From: an uncultured Rhodospirillales bacterium
Lineage (GTDB): Bacteria; Pseudomonadota; Alphaproteobacteria; Rhodospirillales; Defluviicoccaceae
DNA: 5,603 nt
Reading direction: 5' to 3'
NCBI GenBank assembly: GCA_937127205.1
Contig: CAKZLS010000079.1
Location: forward strand, 1-5,603
A program made the position numbers and the translations under genes. The notes under the pieces were generated by a model that was not told the origin of the DNA, did no database searches, and saw only the letters and a list, made by a program, of their open reading frames with translations. Positions 1 to 5,316 of this stretch are shown in pieces. Position 1 is the stretch's first letter; every line of letters starts with the position of its first letter.

Positions 1-615
1 GCCTTGTACGGGCGGCTCGCCGCCGTCGATCCGGATCCCGAAACGGAGCTTCGGTTCACCAACCCTTTTACCCTGCTCGTGGCGGTGGTGCTGTCGGCGC
101 AGGCCACGGACGTGGGCGTCAACAAGGCGACCGAACCGCTGTTCAAGAAGGTCAATACGCCGGAGGCCGTGTTGGCGCTGGGCGAGGAAGGGCTTCGTGA
201 CGCCATCAAGACCATCGGTCTGTTCAACACCAAGGCCAAGAATGTCATGGCGCTAAGCCGGCTGCTGGTGGAGCGTCATGGAGGCCAAGTGCCGCGCAAC
301 CGCGATGCCTTGGAGGCACTGCCCGGTGTCGGTCGGAAAACCGCCAATGTGGTGCTGAACGTTGCCTTTGGCGAGCCCACCATCGCCGTGGACACCCATA
401 TTTTCCGGGTGGCCAACCGCACCGGTCTGGCACCCGGCAAGACGCCGCTCGCGGTGGAAAGCGCGCTGGAGGCCGTCACCCCGGATCGCTGGCGCCGGCA
501 TGCCCACCATTGGCTGATCCTGCACGGCCGTTATATCTGCAGGGCGCGCAAGCCTCGCTGCCTGGACTGCGTGGTTCGCGACCTGTGCGCATACCCCGAC
601 AAAACGGGAGAATAA
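1..615 (+). CDS. nth: Endonuclease III, DNA glycosylase/AP lyase (5' partial)
   Basis: Base-excision repair enzyme that removes oxidised pyrimidines and cleaves the abasic strand by beta-elimination. The frame is open from base 1, and by comparison with the 211-aa E. coli enzyme only about 7 N-terminal residues lie outside the window, so the ttg at 4 is probably not the start. Numbering codons from base 1: the helix-hairpin-helix LPGVGRKTA carries the catalytic lysine (K113, equivalent to E. coli K120), and VDTHIFRV carries the catalytic aspartate (D131, equivalent to D138) at the same 18-residue spacing. The C-terminal 4Fe-4S cluster loop is intact as C180-x6-C187-x2-C190-x5-C196. LSAQATD and HHWLILHGRY are also typical. 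It ends with TAA and converges on the minus-strand lipoprotein gene 41 bp away. No sign of damage. Identification is very secure. Confidence 0.97.
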   Translation, partial: ALYGRLAAVDPDPETELRFTNPFTLLVAVVLSAQATDVGVNKATEPLFKKVNTPEAVLALGEEGLRDAIKTIGLFNTKAKNVMALSRLLVERHGGQVPRNRDALEALPGVGRKTANVVLNVAFGEPTIAVDTHIFRVANRTGLAPGKTPLAVESALEAVTPDRWRRHAHHWLILHGRYICRARKPRCLDCVVRDLCAYPDKTGE

Positions 616-642
616 CGGAACCTCGTTGGAAGCGGGAAACGC

Positions 643-660
643 CTGGACCGGCTGGTCTAG
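643..660. repeat. Small inverted repeat between converging genes
   Basis: CTGGACC, a GGCT loop, then GGTCTAG form a 7-bp stem including one G-T wobble. It overlaps the stop codon (657-659) of the minus-strand lipoprotein gene and lies 27 bp after the nth stop. It sits where a shared terminator would be expected, but no T tract follows on either strand, so termination is only a guess. Confidence 0.3.
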
Positions 661-1031
661 CTGGCGCTTGGTCGCGGCCCCCCGACAACGCTTTGCAGGC
701 AAGTGTCGCCGGGGACGGTTTGCATGCTGTCATCCCGAGCTTCCACGTGGGTCACCCGGGTTTCGCCGCCGGCGGATTGCTTGAACAGGAAGACGTCGAG
801 CGTGCAGCCGCCGCCGCGATACTGCATGATTTCGGCGGGACCGTCGACGCGATTGAAGTCGGCTGGACCGAGGAGGCCTACCAATTCCGCCCGCCCCAGC
901 CCCGACAATTCGGCCGAGGTTGGTGCCCGGCTTGCGGTTCGATCATCGACGGAACGGCCCGAAGCGCACCCTGCGATGATCAATGCCGCCACGGCCAGGA
1001 CGGTACCGCGGAATCCGAACCTTTCGTTCAT
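657..1031 (-). CDS. Small secreted lipoprotein, function unknown
   Basis: The product is a 124-aa predicted lipoprotein. A short charged start (MNERFGFR) is followed by a hydrophobic stretch and a lipobox ending I19-A20-G21-C22, so C22 should be lipidated. Residues A23-S24 after it lack the aspartate retention signal, which favours the outer membrane. The mature part has a low-complexity linker (about 23-42), then a compact domain around LVGLLGPADF (50-59), an aromatic/charged core ending MQYRGGGC, and TLDVFLF. C76 and C111 could form a disulfide. The 'LxxLLGxPxF' pattern recalls BamE/SmpA-OmlA-like small lipoproteins, but this is only a weak resemblance. The ATG has AGGAG 5 nt upstream, within the end of the bactofilin gene, and lies 2 bp past the bactofilin stop, so it is surely co-transcribed as the third operon gene. 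The lipoprotein call is secure; the role is unknown. Confidence 0.85.
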   Translation of the reverse strand: MNERFGFRGTVLAVAALIIAGCASGRSVDDRTASRAPTSAELSGLGRAELVGLLGPADFNRVDGPAEIMQYRGGGCTLDVFLFKQSAGGETRVTHVEARDDSMQTVPGDTCLQSVVGGPRPSAS

Positions 1032-1033
1032 GC

Positions 1034-1744
1034 CTACTCCTGCTGCGTCGTCATTTCCAACTCGGGCGCGGTCTTCTTGGCCGGCGCCGCGGCGGCCGGC
1101 TTATCCGACCCTTTCGATGCGCCCGCGCCCGTCATCGCCTCTACCGCGCCGATGATCTCGCCGCCGGCTTCGATAACGATCCGGCCGTAGCGGATCTTGC
1201 CGGTAATGTGCCCGGTGGACCGAACGACCAGTTGCTCATGTGCCGTGAGCTCACCGTCGAAGTGACCGGAGACATCCGCTTCCTGAACCTCGGCCTGGCC
1301 GGTGAACACGCCGCTCGGTCCGACCTCGATTTGCCGGCCGTTGGTTAAGGAGACCTCAACGTGGCCCTCCACGACCAACTTGTCACACGATGTGATTTCG
1401 CCTTTGAGCCGGATGTCCTCACCGACGATGAGCGTGTTCTTGTCGACCGAGTTCGCCATGGATTTTCCTTCGCTGGACGGGGCACTGGACGGGGCACTTG
1501 CCGAGGGACTTACCGGAGCATTTGCCGCGGGCTTGGCCTCGGGCCGCTTGGGCGCACCGGAGGGGTCCGCCGGGCGCTTCGGAATGTCCGGATGAAAGCC
1601 GGCGCCACCGGGCGGGCGCACCGGGGCTTGCGGACCTCTGGGCGCGGATACTTTCGGCGGGGTAGGCTCGCCGGTCCCGAAGGCTGTGTCGTCCGCGGGG
1701 CCCTTCGGCCCATCCTCACCCGAGTCGCTTTTCTTGCGAAACAT
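1034..1744 (-). CDS. Bactofilin (polymer-forming cytoskeletal protein)
   Basis: The product is 236 aa. Residues 103-204 form the bactofilin (DUF583) right-handed beta-helix: short repeated beta-strand units such as NTLIVGEDIRLKGEI, KLVVEGHVEV, GVFTGQAEV, ADVSGHFDGEL, QLVVRSTGHITGKI and RIVIEAGGEIIGAV. Bactofilins self-assemble without nucleotide into membrane-bound filaments that position cell-wall or polarity factors. The N-terminus MFRKKSDS resembles the short aromatic/basic membrane-targeting peptide described for Caulobacter BacA (M-F-x-K). Residues about 10-97 are a long Pro/Ala/Ser-rich disordered linker, longer than in many family members. The C-terminus (205-236) is a short Ala/Lys-rich tail. 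The start ATG has an AAGGAAGG Shine-Dalgarno inside the end of the EI24-family gene and lies 2 bp beyond its stop, so the two are co-transcribed. An internal ATG (M96) also has a good ribosome site (separate entry). Confidence 0.95.
   Translation of the reverse strand: MFRKKSDSGEDGPKGPADDTAFGTGEPTPPKVSAPRGPQAPVRPPGGAGFHPDIPKRPADPSGAPKRPEAKPAANAPVSPSASAPSSAPSSEGKSMANSVDKNTLIVGEDIRLKGEITSCDKLVVEGHVEVSLTNGRQIEVGPSGVFTGQAEVQEADVSGHFDGELTAHEQLVVRSTGHITGKIRYGRIVIEAGGEIIGAVEAMTGAGASKGSDKPAAAAPAKKTAPELEMTTQQE
1457..1471 (-). promoter_or_regulatory. Candidate internal ribosome site and start in the bactofilin gene
   Basis: On the minus strand GAAGGA (1471-1466) lies 6 nt before an in-frame ATG (1459-1457) encoding M96 of the bactofilin. 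Initiation here would give a 141-aa protein made of the beta-helix core and tail, without the membrane-targeting peptide and linker. Spacing and sequence are as good as for the annotated start. Whether it is used cannot be told from sequence. Confidence 0.4.
1473..1496. repeat. Perfect 12-bp tandem duplication in the bactofilin linker
   Basis: The 12-bp unit CTGGACGGGGCA occurs twice head to tail without mismatch. It is in frame and encodes a repeated Ser-Ala-Pro-Ser on the minus strand (about residues 83-91). This is consistent with recent slippage in a disordered linker where length is under little constraint. Confidence 0.8.
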
Positions 1745-1746
1745 GT

Positions 1747-2469
1747 CTATTGCCCTTCCTTCTCACGTGTAACGGCCGGTTGCGGCTCCGGCGCGGTGGC
1801 TATTTTCAATTCCCGCGCACGCCAGCCCTCGAACAGATGAACCATGGCGGCGGTAGCGATGATCGGCGCCAGCAGGTTAACGATCGGCACGGTCAGCACA
1901 AACGCGGTGAGGACACCCGCCGCAAACAACGTGCCTTGATGACGTTTCCGCAACGCCTTGGCCTCGGCCGGCTCAAGCCGGCGAAGGGCCACCAATTCGA
2001 AGTACTCGCGGCCAAGAAGATATCCGTTGACGCCGTAGAACACAAAAGGGAATACCGGCGGGAACAGCAGGAATACCAGGATCACCAGGTTCAGGCCGAC
2101 CATGAGCGCGAGAAACCGGAGCGTGGTGGAGATGATTTCGCCCATGGGCGTCTCGCGCACATCGGGCAAATGCGGATAGTGCTTCTCCTCCACGGCGTCC
2201 GCGACCCGGTCCAGCAGAAATCCCACCGTGGCGCTGACCACGGCGGGAAACAGCAGCCAGGTGATCACCAGGGTAGCGAGACCGCCGAGAACATCCACCG
2301 CCGTTTCCAGCCAGCCAATGTCGAAGAAAGACGTGTCGGTCAGCAGAAAGCCGACACCCAGCCATAGAATCGCGAAAATGGCGGCGGACGCGCCCACGCT
2401 GATCCAGACGACGCTCCGGATTCTTGGATCGCCGAACTGACCGATGGCCTTGGAAAATGCTTTAATCAC
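1747..2469 (-). CDS. EI24/CysZ-like integral membrane protein
   Basis: The product is 240 aa if started at GTG 2469. The longer open frame up to 2562 adds an uncharacteristic Ala/Arg-rich lead, whereas GTG 2469 has GGAG 8 nt upstream and gives the usual family N-terminus (IKAFSKAIGQFGDPRIRS). It has about four hydrophobic blocks at residues 19-43, 60-86, 117-147 and 181-210. The family-like segments are FLLDRVADAVEEKHYP (84-99), GREYFELVALRRL (153-165), the basic KALRKRHQ, and the final membrane block with VPIVNLLAPIIATAAMVHLF. These match the EI24 family (CysZ-like). E. coli CysZ takes up sulfate, but this distant relative need not. Nothing nearby belongs to cysteine synthesis. It is the first gene of the operon with the bactofilin and lipoprotein. 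A membrane partner for the bactofilin is a reasonable inference, not shown. Confidence 0.88.
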   Translation of the reverse strand: MIKAFSKAIGQFGDPRIRSVVWISVGASAAIFAILWLGVGFLLTDTSFFDIGWLETAVDVLGGLATLVITWLLFPAVVSATVGFLLDRVADAVEEKHYPHLPDVRETPMGEIISTTLRFLALMVGLNLVILVFLLFPPVFPFVFYGVNGYLLGREYFELVALRRLEPAEAKALRKRHQGTLFAAGVLTAFVLTVPIVNLLAPIIATAAMVHLFEGWRARELKIATAPEPQPAVTREKEGQ

Positions 2470-2513
2470 TACTCTGGCTCCGGGATCGGTAAAGGTCGTA
2501 CTCGCTGAGACTC

Positions 2514-2542
2514 TGTTTAGCTTTCGCGGGACCGCCGCGCAA
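2514..2542 (-). promoter_or_regulatory. Weak candidate promoter for the EI24-bactofilin-lipoprotein operon
   Basis: On the minus strand TTGCGC (2542-2537; 4 of 6 to TTGACA) is followed after 17 bp by TAAACA (2519-2514; 3 of 6 to TATAAT), about 45 bp before the GTG start. It is the best pair I could find in this intergenic region, but the -10 is poor. Confidence 0.22.
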
Positions 2543-2592
2543 GGGAGGGCCGCTCTCGCCAATCCACCAAGCGCCCTTATCGCCGGCGGGGG

Positions 2593-2620
2593 TTGTCCGC
2601 ACCCGGGCCGCCGGTATACT
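2593..2620 (+). promoter_or_regulatory. Candidate sigma70-type promoter for the PfkB kinase
   Basis: TTGTCC (2593-2598; 4 of 6 to consensus) and TATACT (2615-2620; 5 of 6) are separated by 16 bp. Transcription would begin near 2627, leaving a leader of about 28 nt that contains the TGAGGG ribosome site (2640-2645) 9 nt before the ATG at 2655. It lies in the divergent region between the kinase and the minus-strand operon. Confidence 0.55.
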
Positions 2621-2654
2621 GCCGCCTCTTATGGAGCAATGAGGGAACCCAAAC

Positions 2655-3647
2655 ATGGCGGAAGCAAGGCATGACGTGGTGGGAATCGGCAATGCCATCG
2701 TCGACGTATTGGCCCATGCCGATGACGCATTTATTGCGGCAAACGGCCTCAACAAGGGCACCATGACCCTGATCGACGCCGAAACCGCCGAATCGCTGTA
2801 CGAGAAGATGGGGCCAGGGGTGGAAGTTTCCGGGGGTTCTGCCGCAAACACCATCGCGGCGCTGGCTTCGCTCGGCGGCAGCGGCGGGTTCATCGGCAAG
2901 GTGCGCGACGATCAGCTCGGCGCCATTTTCCGCCACGACATCGTGTCGCTGGGAATCACTTTCGCCACCCGGCCCGCGACCTTCGGCCCGTCGACGGCGC
3001 GCTGCCTGATTCTGGTGACGCCCGATGCCCATCGCACCATGCAGACGTTCCTCGGCGTCAGTTCCGAACTGGGACCCGACGATATCGACGAATCGCTAAT
3101 CGGGTCCTCCAAAATAACCTACCTCGAAGGATACCTGTGGGATCGTCCGAAAGCCAAGCAGGCCTTCGTCAAGGCGGCGCAACTGGCTCATGACGCCGGC
3201 CGGCAGGTGGCGCTGAGCCTGTCGGATCCGTTCTGCGTGGATCGCCACCGCGACGATTTCATCGATCTCGTGAGCAATCACGTCGATGTCCTGTTCGGCA
3301 ACGAAGACGAGATCGTCTCGCTCTACCAGGAGCACTCCTTCGACGGCGCGCTGCAGCAGGTCAAAGGCCATTGCTCGGTGGCGGTGCTGACCCGCTCGGA
3401 CAAGGGCTCGGTGGTGATCTCCGAAGACGAGGTGCATGTGGTCGACGCCGAACCGGTGGACGAGGTGGTCGACACCACCGGGGCCGGCGACGCGTTCGCG
3501 GCCGGGTTCCTGTACGGTTTGACCCAGGGCCAAGCGCTGAGCCACTGCGCGCGAATGGGCAGCATAACTGCCGCCGAGGTCATTTCTCACGTAGGCGCGC
3601 GGGCCGAAGTGCCGCTGGCCGATCTGATCCAGGCCAAGCTTGGCTGA
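2655..3647 (+). CDS. PfkB-family kinase, adenosine-kinase-like
   Basis: The product is a 330-aa cytoplasmic ribokinase-fold (PfkB) kinase. VVGIGNAIVDVLA (8-20) opens the Rossmann-like core. GGSAANT (60-66) is PfkB signature 1, which binds the sugar/nucleoside. GNEDE (215-219) supplies the N-x-x-E Mg/phosphate motif. DTTGAGDAFAAGFLYG (273-288) is signature 2, with the GAGD anion hole and catalytic base D279. Length is normal. Overall resemblance is to the proteins annotated as adenosine kinase in alphaproteobacteria, which phosphorylate adenosine to AMP for purine salvage. Ribokinase, fructokinase and other sugar kinases share these motifs, so the substrate is inferred. The start ATG has TGAGGG 9 nt upstream and a good promoter before it. 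The ampG-like gene follows 43 bp downstream in the same direction and may share the transcript. Confidence 0.92.
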   Translation: MAEARHDVVGIGNAIVDVLAHADDAFIAANGLNKGTMTLIDAETAESLYEKMGPGVEVSGGSAANTIAALASLGGSGGFIGKVRDDQLGAIFRHDIVSLGITFATRPATFGPSTARCLILVTPDAHRTMQTFLGVSSELGPDDIDESLIGSSKITYLEGYLWDRPKAKQAFVKAAQLAHDAGRQVALSLSDPFCVDRHRDDFIDLVSNHVDVLFGNEDEIVSLYQEHSFDGALQQVKGHCSVAVLTRSDKGSVVISEDEVHVVDAEPVDEVVDTTGAGDAFAAGFLYGLTQGQALSHCARMGSITAAEVISHVGARAEVPLADLIQAKLG

Positions 3648-3662
3648 GGCCGCCCAGCGGCC
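3648..3662 (+). repeat. GC-rich hairpin directly after the kinase stop codon
   Basis: GGCCGC-CCA-GCGGCC is a perfect 6-bp, all-GC stem with a 3-nt loop, beginning at the first base after the TGA. A second palindrome, CCCCGGGG, overlaps it at 3662-3669. No T tract follows, so it is not a standard intrinsic terminator. It could slow the polymerase or protect the 3' end of the kinase mRNA, lowering expression of the downstream permease. Confidence 0.5.
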
Positions 3663-3690
3663 CCCGGGGCGGTCTGCGGGGCGCGCCTAG

Positions 3691-5046
3691 ATGTCCATGG
3701 ACGCATGGCGGGCGGCGGCACGGGTCTATCTCGATCGCCGCGTCCTTTCCATGTGGTTTCTCGGCTTTGCCAGCGGCCTGCCGTTCGGGGTGCTGGCGGA
3801 GCCGCTGACCGCATGGCTTGCCGAATCGGGTGTTTCCAAAACCGAGATCGGCCTGTTTGCGCTGGTTAGCCTGCCCTATTCGCTGAAGTTCCTGACCGCG
3901 CCGTGGATCGACCGCATGCCGCTGCCGGTGCTCACCCGCTGGCTGGGCCGCCGCCGCGGCTGGGCGTTGTTGTCGCAGGCGGTTCTGCTTTGCGCCATCG
4001 CCGCCATGGGCTTCACCGACCCGGTCACCAGCATCGCCGCCACGGCGGCGTTCGCGCTTGCCGTGGCCTTCGCGTCGGCCAGCCAAGACGTGGTCATCGA
4101 CGCCTACCGCGTCGAGATCCTCGAGGAACGCCAATTGGCGGCCGGCGCCGCCACCGCCGTGTTCGGCTGGCGCATCGGCCAGGTGGGCGCGGCGGCGGTG
4201 GGATTGATCCTCGCCGAGGCGCTGTCGTGGCCGGTGGTGTTCGCGATCATGGCCGCCATGGTGGTCGTCGGCATGATCACCGTCCTGATTAACCCGGAAC
4301 CGAAGCAGCACATTACCCGCGAATCCATCGAACTGCAGGAGCGCGCCGAGGCCTTCTTGGAGACCAAGAAGCACCTGCCCCGCGCCGTCGCCGAAGCCGG
4401 CGCATGGATCTACGCCGCCGCCATCTGTCCGTTCATCGAGTTCATGAGCCGCCGGGGCTGGCTGATGATCCTGCTGTTCATCATGCTCTACAAGTTCGGC
4501 GACGCCGTGCTGGCGGTGATGAAGGTGCCTTTCTTTCTCGAGATCGGTTTCACCAAGACCGAGATCGCCGAGGTGGTCAAACTGTTCGGCGTCGCCGCCA
4601 CCATCGGCGGCGGCCTGCTCGGCGGCCTGTTGCTGGCGCGCATGGGGATCATGTGGGGCCTGTTGGTCTGCGGCGTGCTGATGGCAGCGTCCAACCTGAT
4701 CTTCGTCGCCCAGGCCGCCGTCGGCCCCGAAGTGTGGATGCTGGCGGTGACCATCGCGCTGGAAAACATCACCACCGGCATGGGCACCACCGCCTTCGTC
4801 GCCTATCTCTCCAGCCTCTGCAACGTCGCCTACACCGCCACCCAGTACGCGCTGCTCACCTCGCTGATGGCGCTGTCCCGCACGGTCCTGTCGTCCGGCG
4901 CCGGCTGGCTCGCCGACCAGGTGGACTGGTCGACGTTCTTCGTCCTGTCGTTCGTGGCGGCGCTTCCGGGCCTGATTTTGCTGATATGGATGATCCGCTC
5001 GTTTCCGCCGCAACGAACAGCCGACCTGGCGGCCGACCCTGATTAA
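3691..5046 (+). CDS. ampG: AmpG-like muropeptide permease (MFS transporter)
   Basis: The product is a 451-aa inner-membrane major-facilitator protein with about 12 predicted membrane segments. It matches the AmpG family, which imports GlcNAc-anhydroMurNAc peptides for murein recycling. Seen in the sequence: LGFASGLPFGVL in helix 1 (24-35), GLFALVSLPYSLKFLTAPWIDR (54-75, read across two segments), the basic loop GRRRGW (86-91), the family signature ASQDVVIDAYRVEI (130-143), and the late segment with ENITTGMGTTAFVAYL (358-373) and YTATQYALLTSL (381-392). E. coli AmpG is somewhat longer (491 aa). An in-frame TAG touches the start (3688-3690), so initiation is at ATG 3691 or the second ATG at 3697. 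A weak GGGG 9 nt upstream favours 3691. It lies 43 bp after the kinase, past a GC-rich hairpin. It could supply recycled wall fragments in organisms without ampC, so a beta-lactamase role should not be assumed. Confidence 0.9.
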   Translation: MSMDAWRAAARVYLDRRVLSMWFLGFASGLPFGVLAEPLTAWLAESGVSKTEIGLFALVSLPYSLKFLTAPWIDRMPLPVLTRWLGRRRGWALLSQAVLLCAIAAMGFTDPVTSIAATAAFALAVAFASASQDVVIDAYRVEILEERQLAAGAATAVFGWRIGQVGAAAVGLILAEALSWPVVFAIMAAMVVVGMITVLINPEPKQHITRESIELQERAEAFLETKKHLPRAVAEAGAWIYAAAICPFIEFMSRRGWLMILLFIMLYKFGDAVLAVMKVPFFLEIGFTKTEIAEVVKLFGVAATIGGGLLGGLLLARMGIMWGLLVCGVLMAASNLIFVAQAAVGPEVWMLAVTIALENITTGMGTTAFVAYLSSLCNVAYTATQYALLTSLMALSRTVLSSGAGWLADQVDWSTFFVLSFVAALPGLILLIWMIRSFPPQRTADLAADPD

Positions 5047-5081
5047 CGAGGTGCGGTCATTCGGCAAAAACGTGTACCTCG
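5047..5081 (+). repeat. Inverted repeat just after the ampG stop (possible terminator)
   Basis: CGAGGT (5047-5052) pairs exactly with ACCTCG (5076-5081). Three more pairs (two of them G-T) extend the stem inward to 5055/5073, leaving a 17-nt loop. It starts at the first base after the TAA. No clear T run follows, only scattered Ts from 5090. The right arm also contains the first GTGTAC unit, so the structure and that repeat overlap. Confidence 0.4.
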
Positions 5082-5113
5082 CGTGTACATTTCCGCCTGT
5101 TTTGTGTACTGTC
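5072..5113 (-). repeat. Three GTGTAC units with helical spacing (left half of array)
   Basis: GTGTAC occurs at 5072-5077, 5083-5088 and 5104-5109. Starts are 11 and 21 bp apart, that is about one and two DNA turns, so all three face the same side of the helix. In ten-base form they are GTGTACCTCG, GTGTACATTT and GTGTACTGTC. The second is one mismatch from GTGTACTTTT, the complement of the right-hand tandem unit; the others match mainly in the core. Confidence 0.65.
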
Positions 5114-5197
5114 GTTCCGCTTCCGTGGCGCTTAAGCCGTTGACATAAAACAAAACTCATTTCCCCGAATGTGAAAAGTCTACGAAAGTACACAAAA
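5100..5197. repeat. Exact 11-bp inverted repeat flanking a TTGACA hexamer
   Basis: TTTTGTGTACT (5100-5110) is the exact reverse complement of AGTACACAAAA (5187-5197). The dyad centre falls near 5148, within a few bases of a perfect TTGACA at 5140-5145. The arms are made of the array units, which makes the array roughly symmetrical around this point. Confidence 0.7.
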
Positions 5198-5203
5198 GTA
5201 CAC
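5174..5203 (+). repeat. Tandem array of three 10-bp AAAAGTACAC units
   Basis: AAAAGTCTAC, GAAAGTACAC and AAAAGTACAC follow each other with no gap. The third matches the second at 9 of 10 and the first at 8 of 10. An exact 10-bp period places every copy on the same DNA face, as expected for cooperative protein binding. Confidence 0.8.
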
Positions 5204-5247
5204 CGTTTCTCAGGCTAGGTTCTTGATTTTCCTCGAAACGCCTTTTT
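5204..5247 (+). terminator. Stem-loop followed by five Ts (candidate intrinsic terminator)
   Basis: CGTTTC (5204-5209) pairs with GAAACG (5235-5240). After a small internal mismatch, AGG (5212-5214) pairs with CCT (5231-5233), leaving a 16-nt loop. Two bases later a run of five Ts occupies 5243-5247. The shape fits a modest intrinsic terminator reading rightward, although the stem is only moderately GC-rich and interrupted. It would end a read-through ampG transcript or a short RNA begun inside the array. Confidence 0.35.
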
Positions 5248-5259
5248 GGCCCTGTACAT

Positions 5260-5269
5260 AAAAGTCTAC
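5260..5269 (+). repeat. Fourth forward copy of the array unit
   Basis: AAAAGTCTAC here is identical to the unit at 5174-5183, 86 bp away. It is preceded closely by TGTACA (5253-5258), itself a self-complementary form of the array core that also occurs at 5084-5089. Confidence 0.65.
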
Positions 5270-5280
5270 ACGACTTCCGC

Positions 5281-5305
5281 ATACCGCATTGAAAAACATC
5301 GGTAT
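5281..5305. repeat. 6-bp inverted repeat with 13-nt spacer
   Basis: ATACCG (5281-5286) is the exact reverse complement of CGGTAT (5300-5305). It lies about 20-40 bp beyond the stop codon of the right-hand minus-strand frame. It may be a weak terminator for that gene or a separate protein site. The rightward strand has TTT after it, and the leftward strand has no T run. Confidence 0.35.
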
Positions 5306-5316
5306 TTTGACAGGAC

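Noticed and set aside
1..12. TTG at position 4 as the real start of nth
   Set aside because: The frame is open to the window edge and alignment to the known enzyme indicates about seven more residues upstream, so the gene is annotated as 5' partial.
510..1190. 226-codon plus-strand frame across the end of nth and the lipoprotein gene
   Set aside because: It overlaps the FeS-cluster end of nth in another frame and the whole antisense of the lipoprotein gene. The product shows no family resemblance.
1361..1840. 159-codon plus-strand frame opposite the bactofilin and EI24 genes
   Set aside because: It spans the junction of two well-supported minus-strand genes, is Arg/Gly-rich and low in complexity, and has no recognisable domain. 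It is a composition shadow.
1747..2469. True sulfate transporter CysZ
   Set aside because: Family membership (EI24) is supported, but no cysteine or sulfate genes are nearby and the sequence is a distant relative, so the specific function was not assigned.
2470..2562. N-terminal extension of the EI24-family protein to the upstream start at 2562
   Set aside because: The added 31 residues lack family likeness and run over the best promoter-like sequence. GTG 2469 has a better ribosome site and gives the usual N-terminus.
5140..5168. Standard sigma70 promoter at the exact TTGACA
   Set aside because: Bases at 16-18 bp spacing read CCCCGA or close to it, with no resemblance to TATAAT. It is kept only as part of the array description. 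The same holds for TTGACA 5307-5312, where a GC-rich stretch follows.
3580..5193. 537-codon open frame on the minus strand opposite ampG
   Set aside because: It is antisense to a clear AmpG-family gene. Its product is abnormally rich in His, Gln, Arg, Asp and Gly, which is what the complement of GC-rich membrane-protein codons yields. No domain is visible.
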